Below are positions 24,716 to 33,155 of a stretch of DNA of 64,000 nt, piece after piece (the stretch's first letter is position 1; each line of letters opens with the position of its first letter). Position numbers and translations under genes: made by a program. Origin of the DNA: Arthrobacter sp. 35W. Lineage in GTDB: Bacteria; Actinomycetota; Actinomycetes; Actinomycetales; Micrococcaceae. The stretch lies in NCBI RefSeq assembly GCF_000482545.1, contig NZ_KI519455.1:1301247-1365246 (forward strand). Direction: 5' to 3'. The notes below the pieces were generated by a model. The model did no database searches. It had not been told where the DNA came from and saw only the letters and a list, made by a program, of their open reading frames with translations.

Positions 24716-25735
24716 TCATTCGTTCAATGCCGCCACTGGCGGCTCTTCCTCGTCCCACCCAGCGTTGGCCCATTCGTCGAAGTGGACGCAATTCCGGCAG
24801 GTGCGGACGCACTGGTCGCTCTCCTCAAAATTTGCTGTGGTGTGAGTGTGTACGAAGCCGGCGAGCTCCATGGACAGTTCTCCCACGACCTGTCGAACCC
24901 GCAGCGCCGCCAGCGCCGCCAGGCCGTCATACGACGACCTGAACAGTTCCCGTACACGCGCCCTTGGCCACGCTCCTGGCAGCACTTCATTGGGCAGGCC
25001 GGGATCGAGCTTGAGGAAGCGGCGATAGCTATCCGTCATGAGTGTCCGGACCCTAAAGGCGTCCTTGGGGGAAATCAGGCCGCCCTCCAGCACCTCGGGC
25101 ACCCATGACCATTCACGGAGAAAATGATCATAGTTCTCCCGCAGTTCATCGAGCTTCCACGCAGAGCTGATTCCGGCGCGGCCAGCCGTCTGATGTTCCA
25201 CGGAGGTAAACACGGAACCGTCATCCACCTCCAGTTCTTCCAAGACCGAAGCGGCACTCTCGATCTGCTCAAGTGGGGAGGCCCAGACGCCGTCGTACAC
25301 CGGGGCGAAACCCAGCATCTTGAGGCGCATCCGCACGCGGTTGCGGGTTTCCCGCCGGCTTTCCGGCAACGAAAACATGCATAGGGTCCATTGGCCAGAC
25401 CAGGGACGCTCTGCCCCGAACGCCATAATTGCAGAACCAACGTCCACCGCGTCGCGGGCCACCGGGTCGGCGAGGCGGTAATACGTACGCCGTCCTTGCT
25501 TCCTTGACGTCGTGACGCCTCGGCGCGTAAGGCGCCTAAGGGAGGCCCGCGCACTCGGCACACTCACGTCAAGATCCTCCAGCAGGCGGATCAGGGCCGA
25601 GGAGGGCAGGAACTCCGGCCGTGCAAGCCAGAAGTCCCCCAAGATTGTCACGATCAGATGCTGGGGATTCCGTCCCGACTGCCACCTGGGGAATCCGGGG
25701 GACTGGCCGGCAGGCTCGTCTGTGGACAATTGCAT
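24716..25735 (-). CDS. PaaX-family regulator with C-terminal cysteine cluster
   Basis: The 339-residue protein has the PaaX layout: an N-terminal winged HTH (ALIRLLEDLDVSVPSARASL, then RRLTRRGVTTSRKQGRRTYY) and the PaaX effector domain (WTLCMFSLPESRRETRNRVR, FAPVYDGVWASP). PaaX proteins repress aromatic-acid genes and release DNA on binding an acyl-CoA such as phenylacetyl-CoA. After the family C terminus this protein adds about 35 residues with Cys309, Cys313 and Cys316 (CVRTCRNC) and nearby His residues. The second PaaX of the window lacks these. The ATG is preferred over a TTG six bases upstream, with GGAG 9 nt before it. It diverges from the ABC importer operon, its likely target. Confidence 0.85.
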   Translation of the reverse strand: MQLSTDEPAGQSPGFPRWQSGRNPQHLIVTILGDFWLARPEFLPSSALIRLLEDLDVSVPSARASLRRLTRRGVTTSRKQGRRTYYRLADPVARDAVDVGSAIMAFGAERPWSGQWTLCMFSLPESRRETRNRVRMRLKMLGFAPVYDGVWASPLEQIESAASVLEELEVDDGSVFTSVEHQTAGRAGISSAWKLDELRENYDHFLREWSWVPEVLEGGLISPKDAFRVRTLMTDSYRRFLKLDPGLPNEVLPGAWPRARVRELFRSSYDGLAALAALRVRQVVGELSMELAGFVHTHTTANFEESDQCVRTCRNCVHFDEWANAGWDEEEPPVAALNE

Positions 25736-26113
25736 GGTCAAGTACTCCAGCGTCTGTGATGAGTGGGGGCAGGCACTGCCTTGTTTCAGTCGAGTGTAGC
25801 TTGAAAGAAATACAAATTTATGAGCGATCTATGCAGAAATGCATTACTAAAAGAAGCGGCCCCTTCCCCCGTCGCCCGCCAATGGACGTAGTCGTCGCCC
25901 CATGGCCCTTCGCGGTTCAGCTATTTGTAGGCGTTTGCTGGCAAGGAAGCCTTCGTGCGAGCCGGCTCCAGAGGATCAGGCCTCTATGGAGGGGGTGACG
26001 CGGGGCACTTGACGTGATTTACGCAACATGCGACAGTTAGCTAAGCGATCGTCTCAAATGAGTCGACATGGGTGTGACTCCGGTCGCCAGGAAGCCAATC
26101 ACGAAGGAGTGAA
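25736..26113. promoter_or_regulatory. Divergent control region of PaaX gene and ABC importer
   Basis: This gap of nearly 380 bp has no convincing gene. TTGACG (26009-26014), 17 bp, then TGC-GACAGT (26029-26037) is a plausible extended -10 promoter for the importer operon. A small dyad ATGCA-GAAA-TGCAT (25831-25844) in an AT-rich stretch may bind PaaX. GAAGGAG lies just before the ATG at 26114. Confidence 0.45.
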
Positions 26114-27655
26114 ATGAGAGCTCGCATGTTGCTCGGCGGCGCAGCAGGGATCACGGCAGTATTGCTGGCCGGTTGCAGCGCTTCGCCAGTGGACTCCGCG
26201 TCCCCCGATGCTCAGGTAAATCGCGATGCCACCATCAAAGTCGGCGTCACCAACCTGCAGTCATCGTGGGACGTGGCCAAGACCGCCGGATCGCTGGAAG
26301 TCCCGATCCAGAAGATGGTCTATGACGGACTCACGGGCCTGGATGAAAAGAACAACGTCATTCCGTCCCTTGCTGAATCCTGGAGCACTCCCGACGGCGG
26401 CAAGACTTACGACTTTGCACTTCGCGCAGGTGTCACGTTCAGCAACGGTGACGCCTTCGATGCGACCAGTGCCAAAGCAACCATCGACCACTACCTCACG
26501 GCTCCAGGCTCGACGGTTGCTGGCCAATTGTCCAACGTCCAGGAGGTGGACATTGTCAGCCCCACTCAGCTCCGGTTCGTCCAGAAGCAAGTGGATGTTT
26601 CGCTCCCTGCCGTCCTGAGCGACCGTGCCGGCATCATGATGGATGCCAAGGTTATTGGCGCCGGCGACTTTACGAAGCCGGTGGGCACCGGCCCGTTCAC
26701 GCTCGAGAGCGCCCAGCCGGGCGTGTCCATCACCCTCTCCGCACAGCCGAAATACTGGATGCCCGACGCGGTGCGCGTCGCCGGCGTCACGATCACCCAG
26801 ATCCAGGACCCGGTTGCCATGGCGAACGCGATCCGATCAGGCAGCGTTGACATGGGCATTGTTGGTGCGGCGCAGGCCGTGGATCTTAAGTCCGCTGCTG
26901 ACATCCTCAGCACCTACCCCATCAAGGGGCGGCAGCTCAGCGGCATCACCTGGAACCCGGACCTGTACAAGCCCCTTGCCGACCAGCGGGTCCGCGACGC
27001 CCTGAATATGGCGATCGACCGTGAGGGCATCGTCAAGGGCGTGTTCCTTGGCCAGGGCGAGGCCGCTTCCCAGTTCCGCCTCGACGGCCTGCCCGGATTC
27101 AGCAGCACGGCGAAGCCGATTTCCTATGACCCTGAGAAGGCCAAGAAGCTCCTCGCCGAGGCAGGCTACGCGGACGGACTGTCCTTTACCTTCGTTGCTC
27201 CGGTGAAATTTGCCAAGGAAGCAGAGGCGATCCAGGCCAACTGGGCCACGATCGGCGTCAAGATCCAAGTCGTCAACCCTCCGGGCTCAGGACCCGCCGA
27301 AGCCCTGTGGTACAAGCCCAGCGCCGCCGCCGGGCTCTGGTCATTCGACGGGAAAAACGACCTGTCCAACGCCTACCAGCAGATGCTGCTTCCGACCGCA
27401 GCCTACAACCCGGGCAAGGTTGTTGACCCGAAGGTCACCGACCTGATCCAGCAGTCGGCGGGCACCGCGGATCCGGCCGCACGTGCGAAGGTTTTTGACC
27501 AGCTCGCCGAGATCACCTCGACATCGACCCAGGCGAACACGCCCGTCGCATGGGTCTACCAAGTAGTGGCCTACTCCAAATCCCTGGTGGGCGTGAAGCC
27601 GTGGGCGAGCGGATTCCCCATTCTCACCGGTGTGGGCGTAGCAGCGAGTAAGTAA
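26114..27655 (+). CDS. ABC transporter substrate-binding lipoprotein (peptide/nickel family 5)
   Basis: The 513-residue lipoprotein has a short signal peptide ending in the lipobox LLAGC (Cys21). The mature part has the family 5 pattern, including KMVYDGLTGLDEKNNVIPSL, GKTYDFALRAGVTFSNGDAF and a late RVRDALNMAIDREGIV. This family binds oligopeptides, but also opines, glutathione and other organic solutes. The divergent PaaX gene and CoA-linked enzymes downstream suggest an aromatic or acidic organic solute rather than peptides. It leads a five-gene importer operon that runs on into the dehydratase and CoA-transferase genes. Confidence 0.9.
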   Translation: MRARMLLGGAAGITAVLLAGCSASPVDSASPDAQVNRDATIKVGVTNLQSSWDVAKTAGSLEVPIQKMVYDGLTGLDEKNNVIPSLAESWSTPDGGKTYDFALRAGVTFSNGDAFDATSAKATIDHYLTAPGSTVAGQLSNVQEVDIVSPTQLRFVQKQVDVSLPAVLSDRAGIMMDAKVIGAGDFTKPVGTGPFTLESAQPGVSITLSAQPKYWMPDAVRVAGVTITQIQDPVAMANAIRSGSVDMGIVGAAQAVDLKSAADILSTYPIKGRQLSGITWNPDLYKPLADQRVRDALNMAIDREGIVKGVFLGQGEAASQFRLDGLPGFSSTAKPISYDPEKAKKLLAEAGYADGLSFTFVAPVKFAKEAEAIQANWATIGVKIQVVNPPGSGPAEALWYKPSAAAGLWSFDGKNDLSNAYQQMLLPTAAYNPGKVVDPKVTDLIQQSAGTADPAARAKVFDQLAEITSTSTQANTPVAWVYQVVAYSKSLVGVKPWASGFPILTGVGVAASK

Positions 27656-27772
27656 CGGCAGCCGGCCCGGGGAAGCACATTCGAAACGCGTGTTCCGAGC
27701 GGTCCCGGGCCGACAAACCGCATCCATGAAGAGAGATTGCCGTGATCAAGATCGAGAAGTGGTGCTGACGCC

Positions 27773-28807
27773 ATGACGCCGACAACAGACCTATCCGTAA
27801 GCCCGGCCCTACGGGAGCCGAAAAAGCAGCCAACACCTGCCAAGCGCCGCATACCCGTTGCGGGCCTGCTGCGCAGCCTGGGTTCCCGCCTCCTGCGGTC
27901 GTTGCTCCTGTTTGGCGCTGTCACGCTTACCGTGTTCGGATTGTCTGCCCTTATCCCGGGCGACCCGGCCGTTTCCCTCGCCGGAGAAGGCGCGACGCCG
28001 GAATCGATCGCGGCCATCCGTGAGCAGCTGGGGCTCAGCAAGCCCTGGTTCGAACAGTATTTCTCTTGGATGAACGGAGTGGTTCACGGCGATCTCGGAA
28101 CCTCGTTCTTTTACCACACGCCGGTCTCCGGGCTTTTGATGGGCAGACTCCCCGTGACCCTGTCCCTCGCGCTCTTCGCCATCATCGCCGCTGTCCTCTT
28201 CGGCATCCTTGCCGGAATGTTGGCGGCCACCCGGCGCGGCAGGCTCGCTGATAAGATCACCACCGTTTTGTCGACGGTGGGGATCGCAACGCCAAACTTC
28301 TGGGTCGGAATGATCCTGCTGATCCTCTTCTCCCTGAACTGGCGCGTATTTCCGGCGGTCGGCTACACGCCGATCACCACCAACGCCGTTGCATGGTTTA
28401 TGCATCTGGTCCTTCCGGGTGTGGCGCTGGCTGCGGCCGCCGGCGCCGAGCTGCAGCGCCAGACTCGGAGCAGCGTCTCGGAAATCCTCTCGCAGGACTA
28501 CATCCGCACGGCCAGAGCGCAAGGCCTGACCCGGCGGAGGGTCCTCTGGCAGAGGGCACTGAAGAACGGCGCGCCTCCGTTGGCCACCGTGGTTGGTCTT
28601 CAGGCGGCAGTCCTCCTCGGCGGAAGCGTGGTGGTGGAGAAAGTATTCAGCATCCCGGGCCTCGGAACGTTGGCCATCGATTCGGTCACGCTGAAGGACC
28701 TGCCCGTTCTCCAGGGCGTGGTACTCCTCAACGCCTGCTTCGTGATCATCATCAACTTTGCGACGGACATCATATACACCGTCCTCAACCCAAAGGTGCG
28801 TGTCTAG
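27773..28807 (+). CDS. ABC transporter permease (DppB type)
   Basis: The 344-residue protein has a long N-terminal tail, six transmembrane helices and the BPD motif around EILSQDYIRTARAQGLTRRR, which contacts the ATPases. It contains LSALIPGDPAVSLAGEGATP and LGLSKPWFEQYFSWMNGVVH, typical of DppB/OppB permeases. It forms the membrane channel with the next gene. The start is 117 bp after the binding protein. The stop overlaps the next GTG by one base. Confidence 0.9.
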   Translation: MTPTTDLSVSPALREPKKQPTPAKRRIPVAGLLRSLGSRLLRSLLLFGAVTLTVFGLSALIPGDPAVSLAGEGATPESIAAIREQLGLSKPWFEQYFSWMNGVVHGDLGTSFFYHTPVSGLLMGRLPVTLSLALFAIIAAVLFGILAGMLAATRRGRLADKITTVLSTVGIATPNFWVGMILLILFSLNWRVFPAVGYTPITTNAVAWFMHLVLPGVALAAAAGAELQRQTRSSVSEILSQDYIRTARAQGLTRRRVLWQRALKNGAPPLATVVGLQAAVLLGGSVVVEKVFSIPGLGTLAIDSVTLKDLPVLQGVVLLNACFVIIINFATDIIYTVLNPKVRV

Positions 28808-29691
28808 TGAGCGTCATGGCGCAAAGTGCAGTGCGGAAGTCGCCGCGCCGCGTGAACCCCAACCGCTTCTCAGCCCGCCTGAAGAAGCAGCCGATCGCGA
28901 TGGCCGGCCTGGTGGCCCTGTGCATCCTGGCCACGGTCGCCCTCATCGCCCCGTGGGTCACTCCGTACGATCCCTACGCCCCGGACCTCAACGCGGTGCT
29001 GCTTCCCCCCGGATCGCCAGGGCATCTGTTCGGAACCGATGAACTGGGCCGCGACGTGGCCAGCCGCCTCCTCATAGGTGGGCGGGTGTCCTTGATCGCA
29101 GCACTCCAAGGCACCGGTATTGCCTTGGTCGTTGGCGTGCCGCTGGGTCTGGTGGCCGGTTTCTTTGGCGCCTGGATCGATAAAGTCATCATGTTTTTCA
29201 CCGACGCCGTCATGAGCTTCCCGGCCCTGTTGCTCGCCATGGCGATTGCGGGAATCCTCGGCCCAAACCTGACGAACGCGATGGTGGCCATCGGCCTCAG
29301 CACCGCACCAAGGGCCATCCGGTTGGTGCGCGGATCGGTGCTCAGCATCCGCGAAGAGACCTACATTGAAGCCGCGCGGAGCATCGGCACTCCGTCATAT
29401 CAGATTGTTTTCCGCCACATCATGCCCAATGTCCTGGCACCACTGGTGGTCTTCGCCGCCATCCTCGCCGGCACTGTCATGTTGATCGAAGCCGGACTGA
29501 GCTTCATCGGTCTGGGAGTCCAGCCTCCGGAGGCAAGCTGGGGTGCGATGCTGGGCAGCGCCTTCAATTACATTTCCCAGTCGCCTTGGTTGGCGGTCTT
29601 CCCCGGTGTCTGCATCGCGATTAGCGTTCTGGCACTGAATGTCCTGGGCGATGGTGTCCGGGATTCGATTGGAAAGAAGGTACGTCGATGA
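28807..29691 (+). CDS. ABC transporter permease (DppC type)
   Basis: The 294-residue permease has LFGTDELGRDVASRLLIGGR, the DppC/OppC hallmark, and the cytoplasmic EAARSIGTPSYQIVFRHIMP loop that docks on the ATPases. The GTG at 28807 overlaps the dppB-type stop (TAGTG); ATG at 28816 is an alternative nine bases later. Its stop overlaps the next ATG as ATGA. Together the five genes form a complete Dpp/Opp importer. Confidence 0.9.
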   Translation: MSVMAQSAVRKSPRRVNPNRFSARLKKQPIAMAGLVALCILATVALIAPWVTPYDPYAPDLNAVLLPPGSPGHLFGTDELGRDVASRLLIGGRVSLIAALQGTGIALVVGVPLGLVAGFFGAWIDKVIMFFTDAVMSFPALLLAMAIAGILGPNLTNAMVAIGLSTAPRAIRLVRGSVLSIREETYIEAARSIGTPSYQIVFRHIMPNVLAPLVVFAAILAGTVMLIEAGLSFIGLGVQPPEASWGAMLGSAFNYISQSPWLAVFPGVCIAISVLALNVLGDGVRDSIGKKVRR

Positions 29692-30686
29692 CCGACGCAA
29701 AGGACGCGCTGCTGAGCGTCGAGAACCTCCGGCTTGAAATCGACTTCAACGGCGCATGGACGCCCGTGGTTGACAACGTCTCCTTCTCGGTCCGGCCCGG
29801 GGAGACCCTGGGCCTCGTCGGTGAATCCGGCTCCGGGAAAAGCGTATCGGCCATGTCGCTCATGGGATTTCTGGGGCGGCAGCGTGGCCAGCGCGTTTCC
29901 GGCACGGCGATGTTCCAGGGGAGGGATCTCCTCCGCCTCACCGACCGCCAACTGGAAAGCATGCGCGGGAACGACATCGCAATGGTGTTCCAGGAACCCA
30001 TGACCAGCCTCGACCCTGCTTTCAAAGTGGGCCACCAGATTGCGGCCGGCATCCGCGTCCACCAGGATGTGACTGCTGCGCAGGCCAAGGAACTGGCCAT
30101 CGAGGCCATGGACAAGGTGCGGATCCCCAACGCACGCGTCCGGGCTGAAAGCTACCCGCATGAATTCTCCGGCGGCATGCGCCAGCGCGTCTTGATCGCC
30201 ATGGCCATAGCAAACAACCCGTCGATGCTCATTGCCGACGAGCCCACCACAGCCCTCGACGTCAGCGTTCAGGCGCAAATCCTGGCCCTTCTGACCGAGA
30301 TGAAGGAGGACCTGGGGCTTGCGATGATCTTCATTACCCACAACATGGGCGTGGTTGCCGATGTCTGTGATCGCCTGGCCGTGATGTATGCAGGGCAGAT
30401 CGTCGAAGAAGGGGATGTCTTCGAGACTTTTGCGGCCCCCCAGCACCCCTACACCAACCGCCTGTTGGCAGCCATGCCGAGCATCACCAGCCGGCGAGGG
30501 AGCCTCGAATGGATCCCGGGGTCTCCGCCACGGCCCACGGATTTCGTTACCGGGTGCAGGTTTGCACCGCGCTGCCGGCACCGCCTCGAGTCGTGCGAAC
30601 TGCCGACAACCCTGCTGGAGATCTCACCGGGGCGTTCGAATCGTTGTTTGCGGGGAAATACCTGGATGCAGGAGAACGAATCATGA
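29688..30686 (+). CDS. ABC transporter ATP-binding protein (DppD type)
   Basis: The 332-residue ATPase has the Walker [11 protein letters not shown], signature [17 protein letters not shown], Walker [15 protein letters not shown] and an H-loop in [14 protein letters not shown]. The C-terminal Opp/Dpp extension with [16 protein letters not shown] carries the cysteines that bind an Fe-S cluster in some relatives. It powers import with the next gene. It overlaps both neighbours by four bases. Confidence 0.92.
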   Translation: MTDAKDALLSVENLRLEIDFNGAWTPVVDNVSFSVRPGETLGLVGESGSGKSVSAMSLMGFLGRQRGQRVSGTAMFQGRDLLRLTDRQLESMRGNDIAMVFQEPMTSLDPAFKVGHQIAAGIRVHQDVTAAQAKELAIEAMDKVRIPNARVRAESYPHEFSGGMRQRVLIAMAIANNPSMLIADEPTTALDVSVQAQILALLTEMKEDLGLAMIFITHNMGVVADVCDRLAVMYAGQIVEEGDVFETFAAPQHPYTNRLLAAMPSITSRRGSLEWIPGSPPRPTDFVTGCRFAPRCRHRLESCELPTTLLEISPGRSNRCLRGNTWMQENES

Positions 30687-31816
30687 GCACGGACAAAATA
30701 GTGTTGCAGGCCGAAGACCTCAAGGTCTCCTTCCCGGTCCGCCGGGCCGGCCACTCCACCACAGTGCAGGCGGTCCGCGGGGTGGACATTAGACTTCGCG
30801 CCGGTGAGACGCTCGGCCTGGTGGGGGAGTCGGGCTCCGGAAAATCGACGCTGGCACGCGCCCTGATGCGGCTCATCCCGTCAGAAGGGACCGTGAAGTT
30901 CGATGGCCTGGACGTCTCGCACCTGAAGTCCGGCGCATTCCGCAAGGAGCGCAAGCGGATCCAGATGGTGTTCCAGGACCCCTATTCATCGCTCAACCCT
31001 TCGCTGACGGTGGGGGCGAGCATCGCCGAACCGCTGAAGGTCCACACGAAGTTGAGCAGCGCGGAGCGTGCCCAACGGATCAGTGAGGTGCTCACCCTGG
31101 TGGGCCTGAACGCCGATTACGCAGACCGCTACCCGGACGAGTTCTCCGGAGGCCAACGGCAGAGAATAGCCATCGCCCGGGCGATTGTGCTCAATCCCGA
31201 GGTGTTGGTGTGCGACGAAGCAGTCAGCGCCCTAGACGTATCGACCCAGAACCAGGTCATCAACCTGCTGGAGGAACTCCGGGACAAGATCGGTTTGTCC
31301 TACCTGTTCATCTCGCACGATCTGGCAGTCGTTCGCCACATTTCGGACTACGTCGCTGTCATGTACCTCGGCGAGATCGTGGAGGAAGGACCGGTGGATC
31401 GAATCTTTGAAGCCGCTGCTCACCCCTATACGCAGGTCCTGCTGAACGCTGTTCCCGTACCGGATCCCGTGGCGCAGCGGGCGACGACGAAGCTCCTCCT
31501 GCGAGGCGACATTCCCGATCCCACAAACCCGCCCAGCGGATGTGCCTTCCACCAGCGGTGCCCGTTCGCCATGGCCATCTGCGCACAGACGGCGCCGCCG
31601 AAGGTGGAGATCCCCGGCGGCGGCGCCGCCAAGTGCCACCTGCATACCAGCGGGCCGGTCCTGGCCGGCCGGCCGATCAATTCCTTGACGGAGGCCGAGA
31701 TAACAGCTGAAACTGCCACCGGGAAAGATGGTTCGGCGGGGGAATCCCTGGCAGCAGCCAGTATGCCCGCGCCCAGCCGCGTGACGGTGCCGGGCCGCCC
31801 GGAGTCGTCGCTGTGA
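30683..31816 (+). CDS. ABC transporter ATP-binding protein (DppF type)
   Basis: The 377-residue ATPase has [34 protein letters not shown] and VLVCDEAVSALDVSTQNQV, plus the C-terminal SGCAFHQRCPFAMAICAQ cysteine motif. It is longer than typical DppF proteins: about 50 extra residues at the C terminus are low-complexity (Thr/Ala/Ser-rich). GGAG is 8 nt before the ATG, which overlaps the upstream stop. The downstream gene overlaps by GTGA, so import and CoA chemistry are translationally coupled. Confidence 0.92.
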   Translation: MSTDKIVLQAEDLKVSFPVRRAGHSTTVQAVRGVDIRLRAGETLGLVGESGSGKSTLARALMRLIPSEGTVKFDGLDVSHLKSGAFRKERKRIQMVFQDPYSSLNPSLTVGASIAEPLKVHTKLSSAERAQRISEVLTLVGLNADYADRYPDEFSGGQRQRIAIARAIVLNPEVLVCDEAVSALDVSTQNQVINLLEELRDKIGLSYLFISHDLAVVRHISDYVAVMYLGEIVEEGPVDRIFEAAAHPYTQVLLNAVPVPDPVAQRATTKLLLRGDIPDPTNPPSGCAFHQRCPFAMAICAQTAPPKVEIPGGGAAKCHLHTSGPVLAGRPINSLTEAEITAETATGKDGSAGESLAAASMPAPSRVTVPGRPESSL

Positions 31817-33114
31817 CCGGCCTGCAGTCGGTTCCCCTCGCCGAGGCGAAGGCCGCCCCGGCATGGAAGGGTGCGCGCAGCAAGAAGCGACTCGCGTCCT
31901 CGGCCGAGGCCACGGCCCTGAACCGGGCGTACACCGCCCGGATGTGGCAGGACATCGCCAACGGTGAGTCGTTTGTCTTCGGCTACGGTCCCATGGAGCT
32001 GTTCAATGCGATGGACCTCTATCTGGTGCTGCCCGTCCAATATGGATCGGTCATGGCAGCCAAGCAGCTTTTTGAGCACTACCAGGGAGCCATCGATGAC
32101 CGGGGCTACTTCCGGTCCCTCGCCAACTACGAGAGCCTGCCGCTGGGCTACTGCTTCAATCCTGATCCTGAGACCGCACCCTACGGCGGACTGCCCAAGC
32201 CTTCTGCCATCGTGGGCGGCTACATGACCGAGCCGGCTATCTACGAGCTGTACGCGCGGGAATTCGGCTCGCCCATTTACCTGATGGATGACCCGCACCG
32301 CCAAGCTTCGGTTCCTCCGCGGTGGTGGGAGGGCCGCGACTGGCGCAATGAGGACATGATCAACTTCAACGTGCGCGAGTTTGAAGGCTGCGTCCGGTTC
32401 CTCGAGTCGGTCACGGGCAAGCCCTACAGCGAGACGCGCCTGCGTGAATACCTCCGGCGCGCCGACGAGATGGCCGAGTACTACTGGAAAATCACGGACC
32501 TTGCCTACAAATCGGCTGGCCCGGCGCCGTTCACCGCATCCGAGGCCTATACGGAGGTGGGCATCTTCGAGACCCACTTCGGACACGAGTGGGCACTGGA
32601 CCACGTCAAGGGCATGTACCGGGAGGTCAAGGATAAGGTCGAGAATCGCGAGGCAGCCGTCGAGGGAGAGCGGATTCGTCTCCTCTGGGGCGGAACCCCG
32701 CTCTGGTTCAACCTGGGTTTCTACAACGCCTGGGAGGAAAGCCACGGCGCGATTTTCGTCGAAACGATGTACCTTCCCCGGGCGCAGCGCATGATGCAGC
32801 CGGACCGCAGCAATGCCCTCCGCGCGGCATACCTGCGCCGCCACATGAAGTACACCGGCCCGAGCCCAAAGTCAGCGGCAGAGCTCGTGGTGGCCCAATC
32901 GCGCGATTACCGCATCGACGGCGTCGTGCTCCCCGCCAGGGGCGCTACCCGCGAAAGTTCAGCGAGTTCGCGATTCATGGCCGAGGCCCTCCGCCGTGAG
33001 GGCATCCCCGCCCTGTTCTTGGACTACTCGCCGTTCGACAATGCGGCCTGGGACGAGGAAGCGATGCGCGCCCAGGTCACCGAATTCATTGAGCAGATCG
33101 AGGGGTCCCGATGA
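31813..33114 (+). CDS. 2-hydroxyacyl-CoA dehydratase-like subunit A, cysteine-poor
   Basis: The 433-residue protein matches the HgdA/FldB/BcrC fold: SFVFGYGPMELFNAMDL for the first Rossmann unit, the ESLPLGYC segment, and the late IDGVVLPARGATRESS and REGIPALFLDYSPFD strand pair. Classical members hold a [4Fe-4S] cluster on three cysteines. Here Cys114 fits one of them, but the middle cysteine position reads GGYMTEPA and the last reads ARGATRE. Cys193 is not at a recalled ligand site. A standard oxygen-sensitive radical dehydratase is therefore doubtful. It could reduce, dehydrate or only bind an acyl-CoA. GTGA couples it to the ABC ATPase gene. Confidence 0.75.
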   Translation: MTGLQSVPLAEAKAAPAWKGARSKKRLASSAEATALNRAYTARMWQDIANGESFVFGYGPMELFNAMDLYLVLPVQYGSVMAAKQLFEHYQGAIDDRGYFRSLANYESLPLGYCFNPDPETAPYGGLPKPSAIVGGYMTEPAIYELYAREFGSPIYLMDDPHRQASVPPRWWEGRDWRNEDMINFNVREFEGCVRFLESVTGKPYSETRLREYLRRADEMAEYYWKITDLAYKSAGPAPFTASEAYTEVGIFETHFGHEWALDHVKGMYREVKDKVENREAAVEGERIRLLWGGTPLWFNLGFYNAWEESHGAIFVETMYLPRAQRMMQPDRSNALRAAYLRRHMKYTGPSPKSAAELVVAQSRDYRIDGVVLPARGATRESSASSRFMAEALRREGIPALFLDYSPFDNAAWDEEAMRAQVTEFIEQIEGSR

Positions 33115-33155
33115 AAAAGGCCGTTGCCCTCCCAGAATTGGAGCTGATTCCGTGA
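33111..33155 (+). CDS. 14-codon mini-ORF bridging the dehydratase-like subunits
   Basis: ATG at 33111 overlaps the subunit A stop (ATGA). The frame MKKAVALPELELIP ends in TGA at 33153-33155, which overlaps the subunit B start as GTGA. AGGGG lies about 6 nt before its ATG. It would let ribosomes re-start twice and keep the two subunits in a fixed ratio. The peptide itself may have no role. Confidence 0.4.
   Translation: MKKAVALPELELIP

Noticed and set aside
24788-24811. Radical SAM enzyme motif (CX3CX2C)
   Set aside because: The spacing fits, but it is at the very C terminus of a PaaX regulator with no TIM-barrel sequence around it. A metal-binding tail is more likely.
25831-25844. ATGCA-GAAA-TGCAT dyad as a definite PaaX operator
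   Set aside because: Arms are only 5 bp and no second copy is seen near the other PaaX gene. It is noted only as a possible site.
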